Source: Pseudolysinimonas_A sp965653335
Lineage (GTDB): Bacteria; Actinomycetota; Actinomycetes; Actinomycetales; Microbacteriaceae
Assembly (NCBI GenBank): GCA_965653335.1
Contig: CBFGZU010000001.1
Location: forward strand, 12,972-76,971
Direction: 5' to 3'
Length of the DNA: 64,000 bases
The notes beneath the pieces are model-generated. The model was given only the letters and a program-made list of their open reading frames with translations, had not been told where the DNA came from and ran no database searches. Positions 25,267 to 34,745 of the stretch are shown in pieces (position 1 is the stretch's first letter; each line of letters begins with the position of its first letter). The position numbers and the translations under genes are program-made.

Positions 25267-27026
25267 CACCAACCGCCCTGCCAGCCGCTCATGAGGCCGT
25301 AGGGAAGCCGCTGCGGCTCTTCGTCGGGGAGGCTCTGCAGGAAGTCGAAGTCGCACCCCTCATCCGCCTGGGTCACGTGGTCGAGATAGAGCCGGCCGTA
25401 CCCCCGCCGGTACTTCGGCTTGGGCAGCGTGAGCTCGGCGAGGCGCCGCTCGATCTCCTCCGCCGGGATGTCGAGATCGAACCTCTGGTTCTCGACGTCG
25501 AGCACGATCGGGTCGCCGTCGCGCACGATCGCGAGGGGGCCGCCCACCGCCGATTCGGGCGAGACGTGCAGCACGGTCGTGCCGAACGCCGTGCCGCTCA
25601 TCCGCGCATCCGACACCCGGACGACGTCGCGGATGCCGCGGCGCAGCAGCTTCTCGGGGATCGGCAGCATGCCCCACTCGGGCATGCCCGGTGCCCCGAC
25701 CGGCCCGCTGTTGCGCAGGACGAGCACCGAGTCCTCGGTGATGTCGAGGTTCGGGTCGTCGATGCGGGCGCCGAGATCGTAGATGTCCTCGAACACGACC
25801 GCCGGACCGCGGTGCTGCAGCAATTCCGGCGAGGCCGCACTGCGCTTGATGACGGCGCCGTTGGGGGCGAGCGAACCGCGCACAACCGCGATCCCGCCCG
25901 ACGCGTCGAACGGCGTCTCGAGGGTGCTGACGACCTCGCCATCGGGTGCCGGAGCGGAGGCGTAACCGTGCTCGATGGTCTGACCGGTCACCGTGATGGC
26001 GCCGGGGTGCAGCAGGGGCGCGAGCTCCTTGAGCACCGTCGGAATGCCGCCGGCGCGGAACAACTGCTGCACGAGGTGCTCCCCCGACGGCCGCAAGTTG
26101 ACGATGCGCGGCGTGCGCTCGGAGATCTCGTGGAAGCGGTCGAGCTTCAGTTCGTACCCGACCCGACGCGCGAGGGCGAGCAGGTGCACGACGGCGTTCG
26201 TCGAGCCGCCGACCGCCATGAGCAGCGTGATCGCGTTGTCGAACGCCTCCGGGGTCAGCACCTCGCTCGGCTTCGGTCCCTGCGAGAGGGCCATCTCCAC
26301 GGCGCGACGACCGGTCTGCTCGGCGGCCTGAGCGCGGCGGGCGTGCACGGCGGGAATGGATGCTGTGCCCGGCAGGCACATCCCGAGCGCTTCGACGATG
26401 GATGTCATCGTCGACGCGGTCCCCATCTCGCTGCAGTGCCCCGCGGTGGGCTTGGCGCTTGCCTCGAGTTCATCGAAGTCGGCTTGCGTCATCTTGCCGG
26501 CGCGCAGCTCGTCCGCGTACTTCCAGGTGTCGGTTCCGACTCCCAGCTGGCGACCGCGGAAGAACGCGGGCTCTTGCGGGCCGCCCGTCAGCATGATCGC
26601 CGGAACGTCGGCGCTCGCGGCACCCATCAGCTGGGCAGGCACGGTCTTGTCGCACCCGCCCATGAGCACGATCGCGTCGAGGGGGTAGGCGCGGATCGAC
26701 TCTTCGACATCCATCGCCATCAGGTTGCGGAACTGCATCGCCGACGGCTTCATGAGGCTCTCGCCGAGCGAGATCGTCGGGAACTCGAGCGGCAGCCCGC
26801 CCGCCATGAGCACGCCGCGCTTGACCGATTCGGCCAGCAGTTTGAAGTGGATGTTGCAGTTCACGAGCTCCGACCACGAGTTCGCGATGCCGACGACCGG
26901 CCGGTCCTTGATGGCGAAGTTCGAGAAGCCTTCGGCCTGGATCGCGGTTCGGTGAACGAATCCGGTCAGGTCGTGCGGGCCGAACCACCGCGCGCTGCGG
27001 AGGTTGCTGGTGTTGGAATCGGACAT
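25266..27026 (-). CDS. IlvD/Edd-family dehydratase, sugar-acid type
   Basis: A 586-residue Fe-S dehydratase. The three cluster cysteines are visible: Cys57 (ELVNCNIHF), Cys125 (MGGCDKT) and Cys198 (AGHCSEMGTASTM). This spacing fits the [2Fe-2S] pentonate/hexonate dehydratases (arabinonate, xylonate, gluconate) better than dihydroxyacid dehydratase IlvD. Later landmarks are GGSTNAVVHLLA and VSDARMSGTAFGT. It would convert an aldonate-like acid to a 2-keto-3-deoxy acid, which the FAH-family hydrolase or the hydroxyacid dehydrogenases of the island could use. AAGGAG precedes the ATG. Confidence 0.93.
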   Translation of the reverse strand: MSDSNTSNLRSARWFGPHDLTGFVHRTAIQAEGFSNFAIKDRPVVGIANSWSELVNCNIHFKLLAESVKRGVLMAGGLPLEFPTISLGESLMKPSAMQFRNLMAMDVEESIRAYPLDAIVLMGGCDKTVPAQLMGAASADVPAIMLTGGPQEPAFFRGRQLGVGTDTWKYADELRAGKMTQADFDELEASAKPTAGHCSEMGTASTMTSIVEALGMCLPGTASIPAVHARRAQAAEQTGRRAVEMALSQGPKPSEVLTPEAFDNAITLLMAVGGSTNAVVHLLALARRVGYELKLDRFHEISERTPRIVNLRPSGEHLVQQLFRAGGIPTVLKELAPLLHPGAITVTGQTIEHGYASAPAPDGEVVSTLETPFDASGGIAVVRGSLAPNGAVIKRSAASPELLQHRGPAVVFEDIYDLGARIDDPNLDITEDSVLVLRNSGPVGAPGMPEWGMLPIPEKLLRRGIRDVVRVSDARMSGTAFGTTVLHVSPESAVGGPLAIVRDGDPIVLDVENQRFDLDIPAEEIERRLAELTLPKPKYRRGYGRLYLDHVTQADEGCDFDFLQSLPDEEPQRLPYGLMSGWQGGW

Positions 27027-27080
27027 GACGGTGGCGCTCCTTGAATGGTGGTGATGATCGGGTTCGGCCTCTCGCCGCCG

Positions 27081-27851
27081 CTAGGCGGCCGAGGTTCCTC
27101 CGTCGAGGGCCATGCTGGTGCCCGTGGCGAATGTCGCCTCGATCGCGAGGAAGTAGATCGCGCGGGCGACCTCATCCGGATCGGCGAGCCGGTTGAGCGG
27201 CACGGTCGCTTCTTTCTCGCGCATGGCGCGTTCCGGGTCGTCCGCTTCGTCGATTCCGGCTCGGAGCATGGGCGTGTCGATCGGCCCCGGGCACACGACG
27301 TTGACGCGCACGTGGGGAGCCAGTTCGATCGCGAGGGCGCGGGTGAGTCCGACGACTCCGGCCTTCGACGCGCAGTACGGCACGAGGCCGGCGACCCCCA
27401 TCGTCGCGAGATCGGAGGCGACGTTCACGATCGCGCCGCCACCTTCGGCCCGCAAGTGCAGCCCCGCCTCCCGCGCGACGTAGAAGGTGCCCGAGAGGTT
27501 GGTGTCGACGATCTGCCGCCACGCCGCGGCGTCGAGATCTTCCAGCAGGGCGTGTCCGGCGACGCCGGCGGAGTTCACCGCCACGTCGAGACCGCCGAGT
27601 TCGCGGATCGCGACGCGCACCCCCGCGGTCGCCGACTCCGGATCGGAGACGTCGGCGACGATCGCGCGGGCTGTGTCGCCGATTTCGGCAGCCACCCGCT
27701 CGAGTTGATCCGACCGTCGCCCGAGCAGTGCGACGCGGGCCCCCCGACTCGCGAAGAGCTTCGCCGTCGCTGCCCCGACCCCCGTACCGGCGCCCGTGAT
27801 GAGCACTCGCGCACCCTCGGGAGCGATCTGATGAGGAGTCGGTGCCGTCAT
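27081..27851 (-). CDS. Short-chain dehydrogenase/reductase
   Basis: A 256-residue classical SDR. It has the cofactor motif TGAGTGVGAAT, NSAGVAG, the catalytic serine in VNVASDLA and YCASK, then PGPIDTPM and the C-terminal TGTSMALDGG. An arginine pair after strand 2 (LLGRRSDQ) suggests NADP(H), though NAD is possible. AAGGAGG lies upstream of ATG 27851. It starts in the divergent promoter shared with the dehydrogenase gene at 28029, around the operator at 27941-27961, and heads an operon with the sugar-acid dehydratase. Confidence 0.92.
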   Translation of the reverse strand: MTAPTPHQIAPEGARVLITGAGTGVGAATAKLFASRGARVALLGRRSDQLERVAAEIGDTARAIVADVSDPESATAGVRVAIRELGGLDVAVNSAGVAGHALLEDLDAAAWRQIVDTNLSGTFYVAREAGLHLRAEGGGAIVNVASDLATMGVAGLVPYCASKAGVVGLTRALAIELAPHVRVNVVCPGPIDTPMLRAGIDEADDPERAMREKEATVPLNRLADPDEVARAIYFLAIEATFATGTSMALDGGTSAA

Positions 27852-27940
27852 GGCTCGTCAACCTCCTTCATCCTTCGGGCGTGCGCGGCAAGCCGCCGTC
27901 ACGCGCCTGAGACAAGTAGATCAGCGACAGCCCCACGCGC

Positions 27941-27961
27941 GATGTTCCACATTGAAACATC
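27941..27961. promoter_or_regulatory. Island operator site B (GATGTTCCACATTGAAACATC)
   Basis: A 21-bp near-perfect palindrome with core TGTTCCA-CAT-TGAAACA (27943-27959), midway between the divergent SDR (27851) and Gfo/Idh/MocA (28029) genes. It is one of five related sites. Confidence 0.65.
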
Positions 27962-28028
27962 CTGGTCACCCGGAAGGTTCGTAGGCTGAGGCCACACAAG
28001 TCGGGCCACGGCCCAAGAAGGAGTCGGC

Positions 28029-29174
28029 GTGCAAGGCACGGACAACATCGGTGTCGGTCTCATCTCGGTCGGTTGGATGGGGCGTCTGCACTCGCGCGCC
28101 TACCTCGCGACGCGCCAGTTCTACCCGGAACTGACTCGCCACGCCGAGCTGGTGATCGCCGCCGACCCCGATGACGCGGGTCGCGGCTACGCCGAGAACA
28201 ACGTCGGCTACCGCGAGACGACGACCGACTACCGCGAGGTGCTCGCGCATCCGGATGTCGACGTCGTCTCGATCTGCTCGCCGAACTTCCTGCACCACGA
28301 GGTCGCCCTCGCCGCCATCGCGGCGGGCAAGCACTTCTGGATCGAGAAGCCCATGGGGCGCAGCGCGCGCGAGTCGCGCGAGATCGCCCAGGGCGCGGAA
28401 GCCGCGGGGCTCATCACCGCCGTCGGCTTCAACTACCGGCACGCCCCCGCCGTCGCCGAGGCGCGCCGGCTCATCCGCTCCGGCGCCATCGGCACCGTCA
28501 CCAACGTGCAGATCCGGCTCATCACGAGTTACGCATCCGATCCCACTCAGGGCTTCACCTGGCGCTACGAGACGGAGTTCGCCGGCTCCGGCGTGCTCGG
28601 CGACGTGCTCAGTCACGGCTTCGACCTCGCCCAGTTCCTCATCGGGCGCATCTCCTCGGTCAATTCGATCACGGAGACTTTCATCAAGGACCGCCCCCTG
28701 CCGGACGGTTCGACACGCGAGGTCGAGAACGAGGATTACGCCGCCGTCCTCGCCCGATTCGACAACGGCGCGGTCGGCGTGCTGGAGTCGACGCGCGTCG
28801 CGATCGGCCCGAACGCCGAGTACACGATCGAGGTGTACGGCACGACGGGCTCGCTGCGCTGGAACTTCGACCAGATGAACCAGCTCGAGGTGGCGGAGGA
28901 CGTGCGCGGCTACCGCACCATCATGACCGACACCTCCTTCGGCGACTTCGGGCGGTTTCAGCCGAACGCCGGCCCCGGCATCGGCTTCAACGACCTCAAG
29001 ACGATCGAAGCCGCGCTCTTCTTGCGCTCGGTGGCCGAGGGCACGCAACTCGCCCCGTCGGCAGCCGACGGCTGGTCGGCCTCCGAACTCGTCGATGCTT
29101 CGATCACGAGCGCCGCATCCGGGGCGTGGGTCGAGCTTCCCGAGGTCACAGGCACCACGACCTACCAGGCGTAG
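28029..29174 (+). CDS. Gfo/Idh/MocA-family oxidoreductase
   Basis: A 381-residue dehydrogenase. Its N-terminal Rossmann fold (GLISVGWMGRLHSRAY in place of the usual GxGxxG) is followed by the family EKP motif (WIEKPMGRSARES) and the substrate domain with VGFNYRHAPAV and VLGDVLSHGFDLAQFL. It is likely to oxidise a ring hydroxyl of a sugar or cyclitol with NAD(P). It starts at GTG 28029 with AAGGAG five bases before. It is the only island gene on the plus strand and is read from the divergent promoter with site B. Confidence 0.9.
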   Translation: MQGTDNIGVGLISVGWMGRLHSRAYLATRQFYPELTRHAELVIAADPDDAGRGYAENNVGYRETTTDYREVLAHPDVDVVSICSPNFLHHEVALAAIAAGKHFWIEKPMGRSARESREIAQGAEAAGLITAVGFNYRHAPAVAEARRLIRSGAIGTVTNVQIRLITSYASDPTQGFTWRYETEFAGSGVLGDVLSHGFDLAQFLIGRISSVNSITETFIKDRPLPDGSTREVENEDYAAVLARFDNGAVGVLESTRVAIGPNAEYTIEVYGTTGSLRWNFDQMNQLEVAEDVRGYRTIMTDTSFGDFGRFQPNAGPGIGFNDLKTIEAALFLRSVAEGTQLAPSAADGWSASELVDASITSAASGAWVELPEVTGTTTYQA

Positions 29175-29181
29175 AAACGTC

Positions 29182-29229
29182 CCTCGACGGGGTCCGGAGT
29201 CTCAGCGAGAATTCCGGGCCCCGTCGAGG
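29182..29229. terminator. Bidirectional terminator hairpin reaching into the iolG-like coding end
   Basis: CCTCGACGGGGTCCGGA (29182-29198) pairs with TCCGGGCCCCGTCGAGG (29213-29229), giving a 17-bp stem with one T.G pair and a 14-base loop. It lies between the convergent genes ending at 29174 and 29202, and its right arm encodes the last residues of the minus-strand protein. Confidence 0.65.
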
Positions 29230-30224
29230 CGCACCACGGCGCCGTCCTCGGCGGAGCGCTGCGCGGCATCCGCGATCATGAGCGCCGCGCGGCCGTCGTC
29301 GAAGCCGGGGCTGCTCGACTCCTCGCCACGCACGAGCTTCACAAACTCGGCGAGCTCGAGGGCGTAGGCGTCGGCGTAGCGCTCCAGGAAGAAGTCCACG
29401 TAGGGCCGCTTCGTCTCGACGCCGGATGCCGTCGAGACACTCACGAGGCTCGACGGCGCGTTCGCCACCTGAAGCACGCCGTCGGGACCGAACGCCTCGA
29501 GTCTCTGGTCGTAGCCGATCGCGCTGTGCCGCGAGTTGACGATCGTCGCGAGTCCGCCCGCAGCGGAGCGCAACGTCACCACGACCGAATCGAAGTCGCC
29601 CTGATCACGAGCGCCCGCATCGAATAACTGCCCGCCGACCGCGCTGACCTCGATGATCTCGCCGAGAAAGAATCGCGCCATGTCGAAATCGTGGATCGTC
29701 ATGTCGCGGAAGATGCCGCCGGAGACGCCGAGATACTCGGCCGGCGGCGGGCCGGGGTCGCGGCTGATGATCGACAGGAGTTCGAGCGCGCCGATCTCGC
29801 CGGTGGCGACGCGACGGTGGACCTCGGCGAACGCCGGGTCGAATCGCTGATTGAAGCCCAGCGCGACCGGCACCGGGCTCGCCGCCACCTTGGGCCGCAG
29901 GGCGTCGACGCGCGCGATGTCGAGGTCGATCGGCTTCTCGCACAGCACCGCGACACCCGCGTCGACGCACGCCTCGATGAGGTCGATGTGGGTGGGCGTC
30001 GGCGACGCGACGAGGACCGCGTCGACCTCTCCCGAGGTGATCACATGCTCGGGCGACTCGGCGACCCTCCCCCCGAACCGTGCGGCGAGGGACTCGGCTC
30101 CCGACACCACGGGGTCGGCGACCCACGCGAGCGAGGTGTCAGGATTCGCGGCGATGCTCGCCGCGTGCACCTGACCGATGCGTCCGGCCCCGATCAGGCC
30201 GATGCGAACGTTCTCCCGAGCCAT
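29202..30224 (-). CDS. iolG: Inositol 2-dehydrogenase-like Gfo/Idh/MocA oxidoreductase
   Basis: A 340-residue protein close in pattern to IolG. It has the Rossmann motif GLIGAGRIGQVHA, CEKPIDLDI with the catalytic lysine, GFNQRFDPAF and the IolG-like GIFRDMTIHDFDMARFF with the active-site Asp and His. The expected reaction is myo-inositol (or a stereoisomer or analogue) to the 2-keto form with NAD. I start at ATG 30224, with GAGAGGT upstream; the longer frame overlaps the promoter side. It lies just downstream of a binding-protein gene. Confidence 0.85.
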   Translation of the reverse strand: MARENVRIGLIGAGRIGQVHAASIAANPDTSLAWVADPVVSGAESLAARFGGRVAESPEHVITSGEVDAVLVASPTPTHIDLIEACVDAGVAVLCEKPIDLDIARVDALRPKVAASPVPVALGFNQRFDPAFAEVHRRVATGEIGALELLSIISRDPGPPPAEYLGVSGGIFRDMTIHDFDMARFFLGEIIEVSAVGGQLFDAGARDQGDFDSVVVTLRSAAGGLATIVNSRHSAIGYDQRLEAFGPDGVLQVANAPSSLVSVSTASGVETKRPYVDFFLERYADAYALELAEFVKLVRGEESSSPGFDDGRAALMIADAAQRSAEDGAVVRLDGARNSR

Positions 30225-30255
30225 CCCGGCACCTCTCGTCGGTCGAGTCAGACCG

Positions 30256-31212
30256 CTACTTGAGGAACTCGTCGACATTTTCCGCCGTGACGAGGATGGC
30301 CGGCGTCACGATCTCCGGCTCGACCTCTTCGCCTTTGAGGTGCGCGATCGCGGTCTGGGCGCTGGCCAGCCCCTGTCCGCGGAAATCCTGCGCGACGGTC
30401 GCCGTCAGAATGCCTTTCTTGACGGCTTCGAACCCTGCCGGGTCCCCATCGACGCTCACGAAGGCTGTGAAGTCGTCCTCGCGCCCTGCCTCCTCGATCG
30501 CGAGCGTGGCACCGATGGCGATCTCATCGCACGACGCGTAGGCGCCGTCGATCTCGCCCGCCGGGAAGCGCTGAAGCACGTCCTCCATGCTCTTGACCGA
30601 CTTGTCGCGGGAGCAGTCCGCGGCGTACTCGGCGATGATCTCGATGTTGTCGTTGATCGCCATGTTGTAGCCATCGGTGCGGCGGTCGGTCCACGACGCG
30701 CCGATGGTGCCGGCGATGAAGACGATCTTGCCGCCGTCGGGAAGTTGCTCGTTGAGATACTCGGCCTGCATCTTCCCGGCTTCGATCTCGTTCTGACCGA
30801 TGTGGCTGACGACGTCGATCCCGGCCTCTTCAGGGAAGCCCGTGTTGACGGTGAAGAGCGGAATGCCCGCCTCGTTGATGAGAGCGGCTGCCTTCGCGCT
30901 CACCTCCCCGTCGATCGGCTGCAGGATGATCGCATCCACGCCGCGCACGATGAGGTCCTCGATGTCGGCCCGTTCCTTCGCGGTATCGCTCCGGGAGTCG
31001 GTGACGACGACCTCGACACCCTCCTCGTCCGCCACCTCCAGGATGGCTTCCCTGATGGGGGCGGTGTTGGGCGACGACTCGTCGTAGAACACCGCTCCGA
31101 TCGTGAAGTCGTCATCCTCGCCGTTGGCATCTCCGCCGGGGGCGGCGCATCCTGCGAAAAGCAACGCCGACAGACCGGCGAAGCCAATCGCGGCTGTGAT
31201 CCGAGTCTTCAT
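30256..31212 (-). CDS. Second sugar/cyclitol-binding lipoprotein (RbsB type), paralogue of the one at 21155
   Basis: A 318-residue type I binding protein with a lipoprotein signal (LLFAGCAAPGG). It shares strings and spacing with the protein at 21155-22111 (VDAIILQPIDGE, MQAEYLNEQLP, GTIGASWTDRR, INDNIEIIAEY, EDVLQRFPAGE), so the two are paralogues. No permease or ATPase lies beside it. AGGA lies nine bases before ATG 31212; the frame extending to 31377 is rejected. The island operator at 31340-31356 is upstream. Confidence 0.93.
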   Translation of the reverse strand: MKTRITAAIGFAGLSALLFAGCAAPGGDANGEDDDFTIGAVFYDESSPNTAPIREAILEVADEEGVEVVVTDSRSDTAKERADIEDLIVRGVDAIILQPIDGEVSAKAAALINEAGIPLFTVNTGFPEEAGIDVVSHIGQNEIEAGKMQAEYLNEQLPDGGKIVFIAGTIGASWTDRRTDGYNMAINDNIEIIAEYAADCSRDKSVKSMEDVLQRFPAGEIDGAYASCDEIAIGATLAIEEAGREDDFTAFVSVDGDPAGFEAVKKGILTATVAQDFRGQGLASAQTAIAHLKGEEVEPEIVTPAILVTAENVDEFLK

Positions 31213-31339
31213 TGAAATCGGTCCTCTCGTGTGCTGAGTCCATGACGGCAGCCGAGCACGGCAACGGACCGTGCCGTTGCATGACCGATCGTCGCTCAGC
31301 TTTCCTGCGCCCAGTCTCGCCGCCGGGCGAGATATCGGA

Positions 31340-31356
31340 TGTGCCAATCTGGGACG
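31340..31356. promoter_or_regulatory. Island operator site C (TGTGCCA-ATC-TGGGACG)
   Basis: It matches TGTNCCANNNTGGNACA except for the last base. Its centre is about 136 bases upstream of the binding-protein start (31212), nearly the same distance as sites A and D to their genes. Confidence 0.6.
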
Positions 31357-31416
31357 GGTCGACGGTGGACGACGCACGCACGACGCGGCCGTCGTGTGAC
31401 GGCGCGCGCCGCGACC

Positions 31417-32775
31417 TCAGGAGGCGGCGAAGCGGAACAGTTTCTTGTTCGCGAACTCGAGCATGCCGACCTGGCCCATCTCCCGGCCGTAGCCCGACTT
31501 CTTGACACCGCCGAACGGGATGTCGGGGCCGCCGAGACCCATCGCGTTGATGAAGACCATGCCGACATCCAGCTGGTTGCCGACGCGCTCGGCACGCTCC
31601 AGGTCGTCGCAGATCACGGCCGAGCCGAGACCATACGGCGACGAGTTCGCGAGCTCGATCGCTTCTTCGTCACTCGACACGCGGTAGAGCTGGGCGACGG
31701 GGCCGAACAGCTCTTCGCTGTAGACATCCATCTGGGGCGTGATGCCGGCGAGGATGCCCGGCGTATAGACGTTGCCGTTGGGAGTGTTGTCGCCGACGAT
31801 CAGCTCGGCTCCCTGGTCGAGAGCCGTCTGCACTTGCGACGTGAGCGTCGCGGTCGCCGAATCGGACGACAGCGGGCCGAAGTCGCCGTTCTCGTACGAC
31901 TGGGCCTTGATCGCGGCCGTGAACTTGGCCGCAAACTCGTCGAAGTGCTTGTCCATCACGACGATGCGCTTCGACCCGTTGCAGCTCTGGCCCGTGTTGT
32001 CCATGCGACCACCCACCGCGTGCTTCACCGCGTTGTCGATGTTCGCCGTGTCGAGCACGAGGAACACGTCGGCACCGCCGAGCTCGAGCACGCACTTCTT
32101 GAGCGCCCGGCCCGCGCGCTCCGCGACGATCGCGCCGACCCGCTCGGAGCCCGTGAGGGAGACCCCCTGCACGCGGTCGTCGTCGATCATCTGACCGATC
32201 TGATCGTGCGACGCGAAGACGTTGACGTAGGCACCCTCGGGGAACCCGGCGTCGAGGAAGAGCTGGTGCAGCGCGAGCGCCGACTCGGGGCACTGACTCG
32301 CGTGCCGCACGATGACGGTGTTGCCGAGGATCAGGTTGGGCACCGCGAAACGTGCGACCTGGTAGTAGGGGTAGTTCCACGGCATGATGCCGAGGATGAC
32401 CCCGAGCCCCTGGAACCGGAAGAAGCTCCGGAGCCCGTCGGCGGTCTCGAGCACCTCGTCGGCGAGCCACTTCTCGCCATTCGTGGCGAAGGCCGCCGCG
32501 ATCTTCGCCGAGAAGTCGACCTCACCGATGCCCTGAGCGACCGGCTTGCCCATCTCACGATTGATGATCGCCGCGAGCTCATCCTGGCGCTCGATCATCA
32601 GATCGGCGAGGCGCTGGGCGAAGACCACGCGCTCGGCCACCGTCGTCGCGCGAGACCACGTGCGGTAGGTCTCGTGCGCCGACGCGAGTGCCGACTCGAC
32701 ATCGGCCGCCGTCGCCTGCGGGTACTCGGCCACCTTCTGTCGCGTGGCCGGATCGATGACGGCGAACGTGCCCAT
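31417..32775 (-). CDS. Aldehyde dehydrogenase (succinate-semialdehyde dehydrogenase-like)
   Basis: A 452-residue NAD(P)-dependent aldehyde dehydrogenase, of the shorter GabD1-like length. It has the catalytic glutamate in CVLELGGAD and cysteine in NTGQSCNGSKR, the cofactor region GIMPWNYPYYQ and SLTGSERVG, and the C-terminal FGGVKKSGYGRE. It is too short and dissimilar for the CoA-acylating IolA/MmsA that normally ends inositol breakdown. In this island it may instead oxidise a free semialdehyde. It lies directly downstream of the iolD-like gene. Confidence 0.92.
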   Translation of the reverse strand: MGTFAVIDPATRQKVAEYPQATAADVESALASAHETYRTWSRATTVAERVVFAQRLADLMIERQDELAAIINREMGKPVAQGIGEVDFSAKIAAAFATNGEKWLADEVLETADGLRSFFRFQGLGVILGIMPWNYPYYQVARFAVPNLILGNTVIVRHASQCPESALALHQLFLDAGFPEGAYVNVFASHDQIGQMIDDDRVQGVSLTGSERVGAIVAERAGRALKKCVLELGGADVFLVLDTANIDNAVKHAVGGRMDNTGQSCNGSKRIVVMDKHFDEFAAKFTAAIKAQSYENGDFGPLSSDSATATLTSQVQTALDQGAELIVGDNTPNGNVYTPGILAGITPQMDVYSEELFGPVAQLYRVSSDEEAIELANSSPYGLGSAVICDDLERAERVGNQLDVGMVFINAMGLGGPDIPFGGVKKSGYGREMGQVGMLEFANKKLFRFAAS

Positions 32776-32788
32776 CTGCTGACTCCCT

Positions 32789-34735
32789 CTAGTTCTTGTT
32801 TGGAACGGTGGTGGCCCCGTAGTACCGCTGACGAGCGCGACCCTCGAGGTGCTGGGCGGTTCCCTTCTGGCTGCCCGGGCGCTGCGAGGTCAGCGGCACG
32901 CCGACATCCCAGAACGCACCGCTGCCGGTGAGGTAGCGCCACGGCTCCACTTGCGCAACGATAACCGCGGGACGGTCGGTAATATTCCGAGCTTCCGCGA
33001 GAGCCGCCGTGAATTCGTCGACCGTCGTCGTGTTCCACGACGCGGCACCCAGGCTCGCGGCGTTCGCCGCGATGTCGACATCGACGATCGGCCCGTTGAG
33101 GCGACCCGTCTCCGGGTTGCGTTCACGCAACTGCGTTCCGAACTCGGCCTCGGGGCCACCGCCCTTCGCCGCCTGAAGCGGCCAGATGCACTGGTTTCCA
33201 CGGTTGTCGATGATGACGACGGTGATTTTCTGCCGCAGCTGGGTGGCCGTGAGCAACTCGGTCGGCTGCATGTAGTACGTGCCGTCTCCGATGAGCACGA
33301 AGACGTCGCCGGGGGCATCCGGTTGCGCGAGCTGGACTCCGAGCCCCGCGGGGATCTCATGGCCCATGCACGAGTTCGCGTACTCGAAGTGGATCTCGGT
33401 GCGGTTCGAAGGATCCCATGCTTTGTGGATGCTTTCGACGACGCCACCCGACCCGAGCACGAGTGTGTCATCGGCGCCCGTGTGCGCGTTGAGCGCGGCC
33501 ACGACCTGAGCCTGGCTCATGATCTCGCCCGGGAACTCCTGCAGATCGTGCGCGAGCCGCTCCGCCGTCGCCTTCTGCGCGGCCGCGATGTCGTCGGCAT
33601 ACGACGCCTCGGTGTGGTACCCCGTGGCCGCGAGTCCCTGGTGGATCGCCGTGAGCGACAGCTTCGCGTCGCCGACGACGGGGAACGACCCCATCTTGTG
33701 CGCATCGAAGGAGTTGACGTTGAGGTGCACGAACCGCACGTCGGGGTTCTGGAACAGCGAGTGCGACGCCGTGATGAAATCCTGCAGTCGCGTGCCGACG
33801 CTGATGACGCAGTCGGTCTGGTCGGCCAGCTGGTCGGCGCCGAAGGTGCCGGTCACCCCGAGCCCGCCGACGTTGAGTTCGCTGATCGGGCCGCTGCCCT
33901 TGCCGGCGAAGGTCTCCGAGACCGGAATGCCGAACTCGGCACTGAACTTCGCGAGCTCGTCGCGAGACGACGAGTATCGCACGCCGCCACCCGCGATGAT
34001 GATCGGGCGCTTGGCGGAACGGATGATCTCGATCGCGTCGCGGATCTCATCCTCCGCGGCGGGACGACGACGGATCGGCCAGACGCGCGGAGCGAAGAAG
34101 GCCTCCGGGAAGTCGAACTCGTCGCCCTGCACGTCTTGCGGCAGACACACGACGACGGCACCGGTCTCGACGGGGTCGGTGAGCACGCGCATCGCCTCGG
34201 GGAGCGTCGACAGCAGCTGCGACGGGTTCGTGATGCGGTCGAAGTAGCGGGCCACGGGGCGGAAGCAGTCGTTGGCCGAGACATCCCGCTCGATCGGGTG
34301 CTCGATCTGCTGCAGAACCGGGTCGCCCTTGCGGTTGTTGATGATGTCGGCCGGGAACAGCAGCACCGGGAGCCGGTTCGTCGTCGCCGTCGCCGCGCCC
34401 GTGACCATGTTGGTCGAGCCCGGACCCGCCGACGCGGTGCACGCGAGCGTCGACGCCCGGTTGGTCGCCCGGGCGTAGCCGATCGCCGCGTGGACCATCG
34501 ACTGCTCGTTCTTGCCCGGGTAGAAGGGGAAGTCGACCCCGTACTCGTCGGTGGCCTGCGCCAGGCCGACTGAGTTGCCGTGGCCGAAGATGCCGTACAG
34601 GCCGGGAATGAGCCGCTGACGTTCACCGTCCAGCTCGCTGTATTGCACCTGCAGATACTCGACGATCGCCTGCGCGACGGTGCGGCGACGAACGCCTCCG
34701 GTCGATGCCTTCGTGCCAGCGGCGGTGCTGCTCAT
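32789..34735 (-). CDS. iolD: 3D-(3,5/4)-trihydroxycyclohexane-1,2-dione hydrolase-like ThDP enzyme
   Basis: A 648-residue thiamine-diphosphate enzyme of IolD length. Matching features: TVAQAIVEYLQVQYSELDG and GIFGHGNSVGLAQ near the N terminus, the ThDP glutamate in YPGKNEQSMVHAA, TASAGPGSTNM, and the Mg/ThDP motif IGDGTYYMQPTELLTATQ ending at NRGNQCIW. IolD hydrolytically opens the diketo-cyclohexane ring in inositol catabolism, so a ring-opening step on an inositol or analogue is likely. GAGGAG precedes the ATG, and a three-copy 15-bp repeat lies just before that in the leader. Confidence 0.9.
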   Translation of the reverse strand: MSSTAAGTKASTGGVRRRTVAQAIVEYLQVQYSELDGERQRLIPGLYGIFGHGNSVGLAQATDEYGVDFPFYPGKNEQSMVHAAIGYARATNRASTLACTASAGPGSTNMVTGAATATTNRLPVLLFPADIINNRKGDPVLQQIEHPIERDVSANDCFRPVARYFDRITNPSQLLSTLPEAMRVLTDPVETGAVVVCLPQDVQGDEFDFPEAFFAPRVWPIRRRPAAEDEIRDAIEIIRSAKRPIIIAGGGVRYSSSRDELAKFSAEFGIPVSETFAGKGSGPISELNVGGLGVTGTFGADQLADQTDCVISVGTRLQDFITASHSLFQNPDVRFVHLNVNSFDAHKMGSFPVVGDAKLSLTAIHQGLAATGYHTEASYADDIAAAQKATAERLAHDLQEFPGEIMSQAQVVAALNAHTGADDTLVLGSGGVVESIHKAWDPSNRTEIHFEYANSCMGHEIPAGLGVQLAQPDAPGDVFVLIGDGTYYMQPTELLTATQLRQKITVVIIDNRGNQCIWPLQAAKGGGPEAEFGTQLRERNPETGRLNGPIVDVDIAANAASLGAASWNTTTVDEFTAALAEARNITDRPAVIVAQVEPWRYLTGSGAFWDVGVPLTSQRPGSQKGTAQHLEGRARQRYYGATTVPNKN

Positions 34736-34745
34736 GCGCTCTCCT

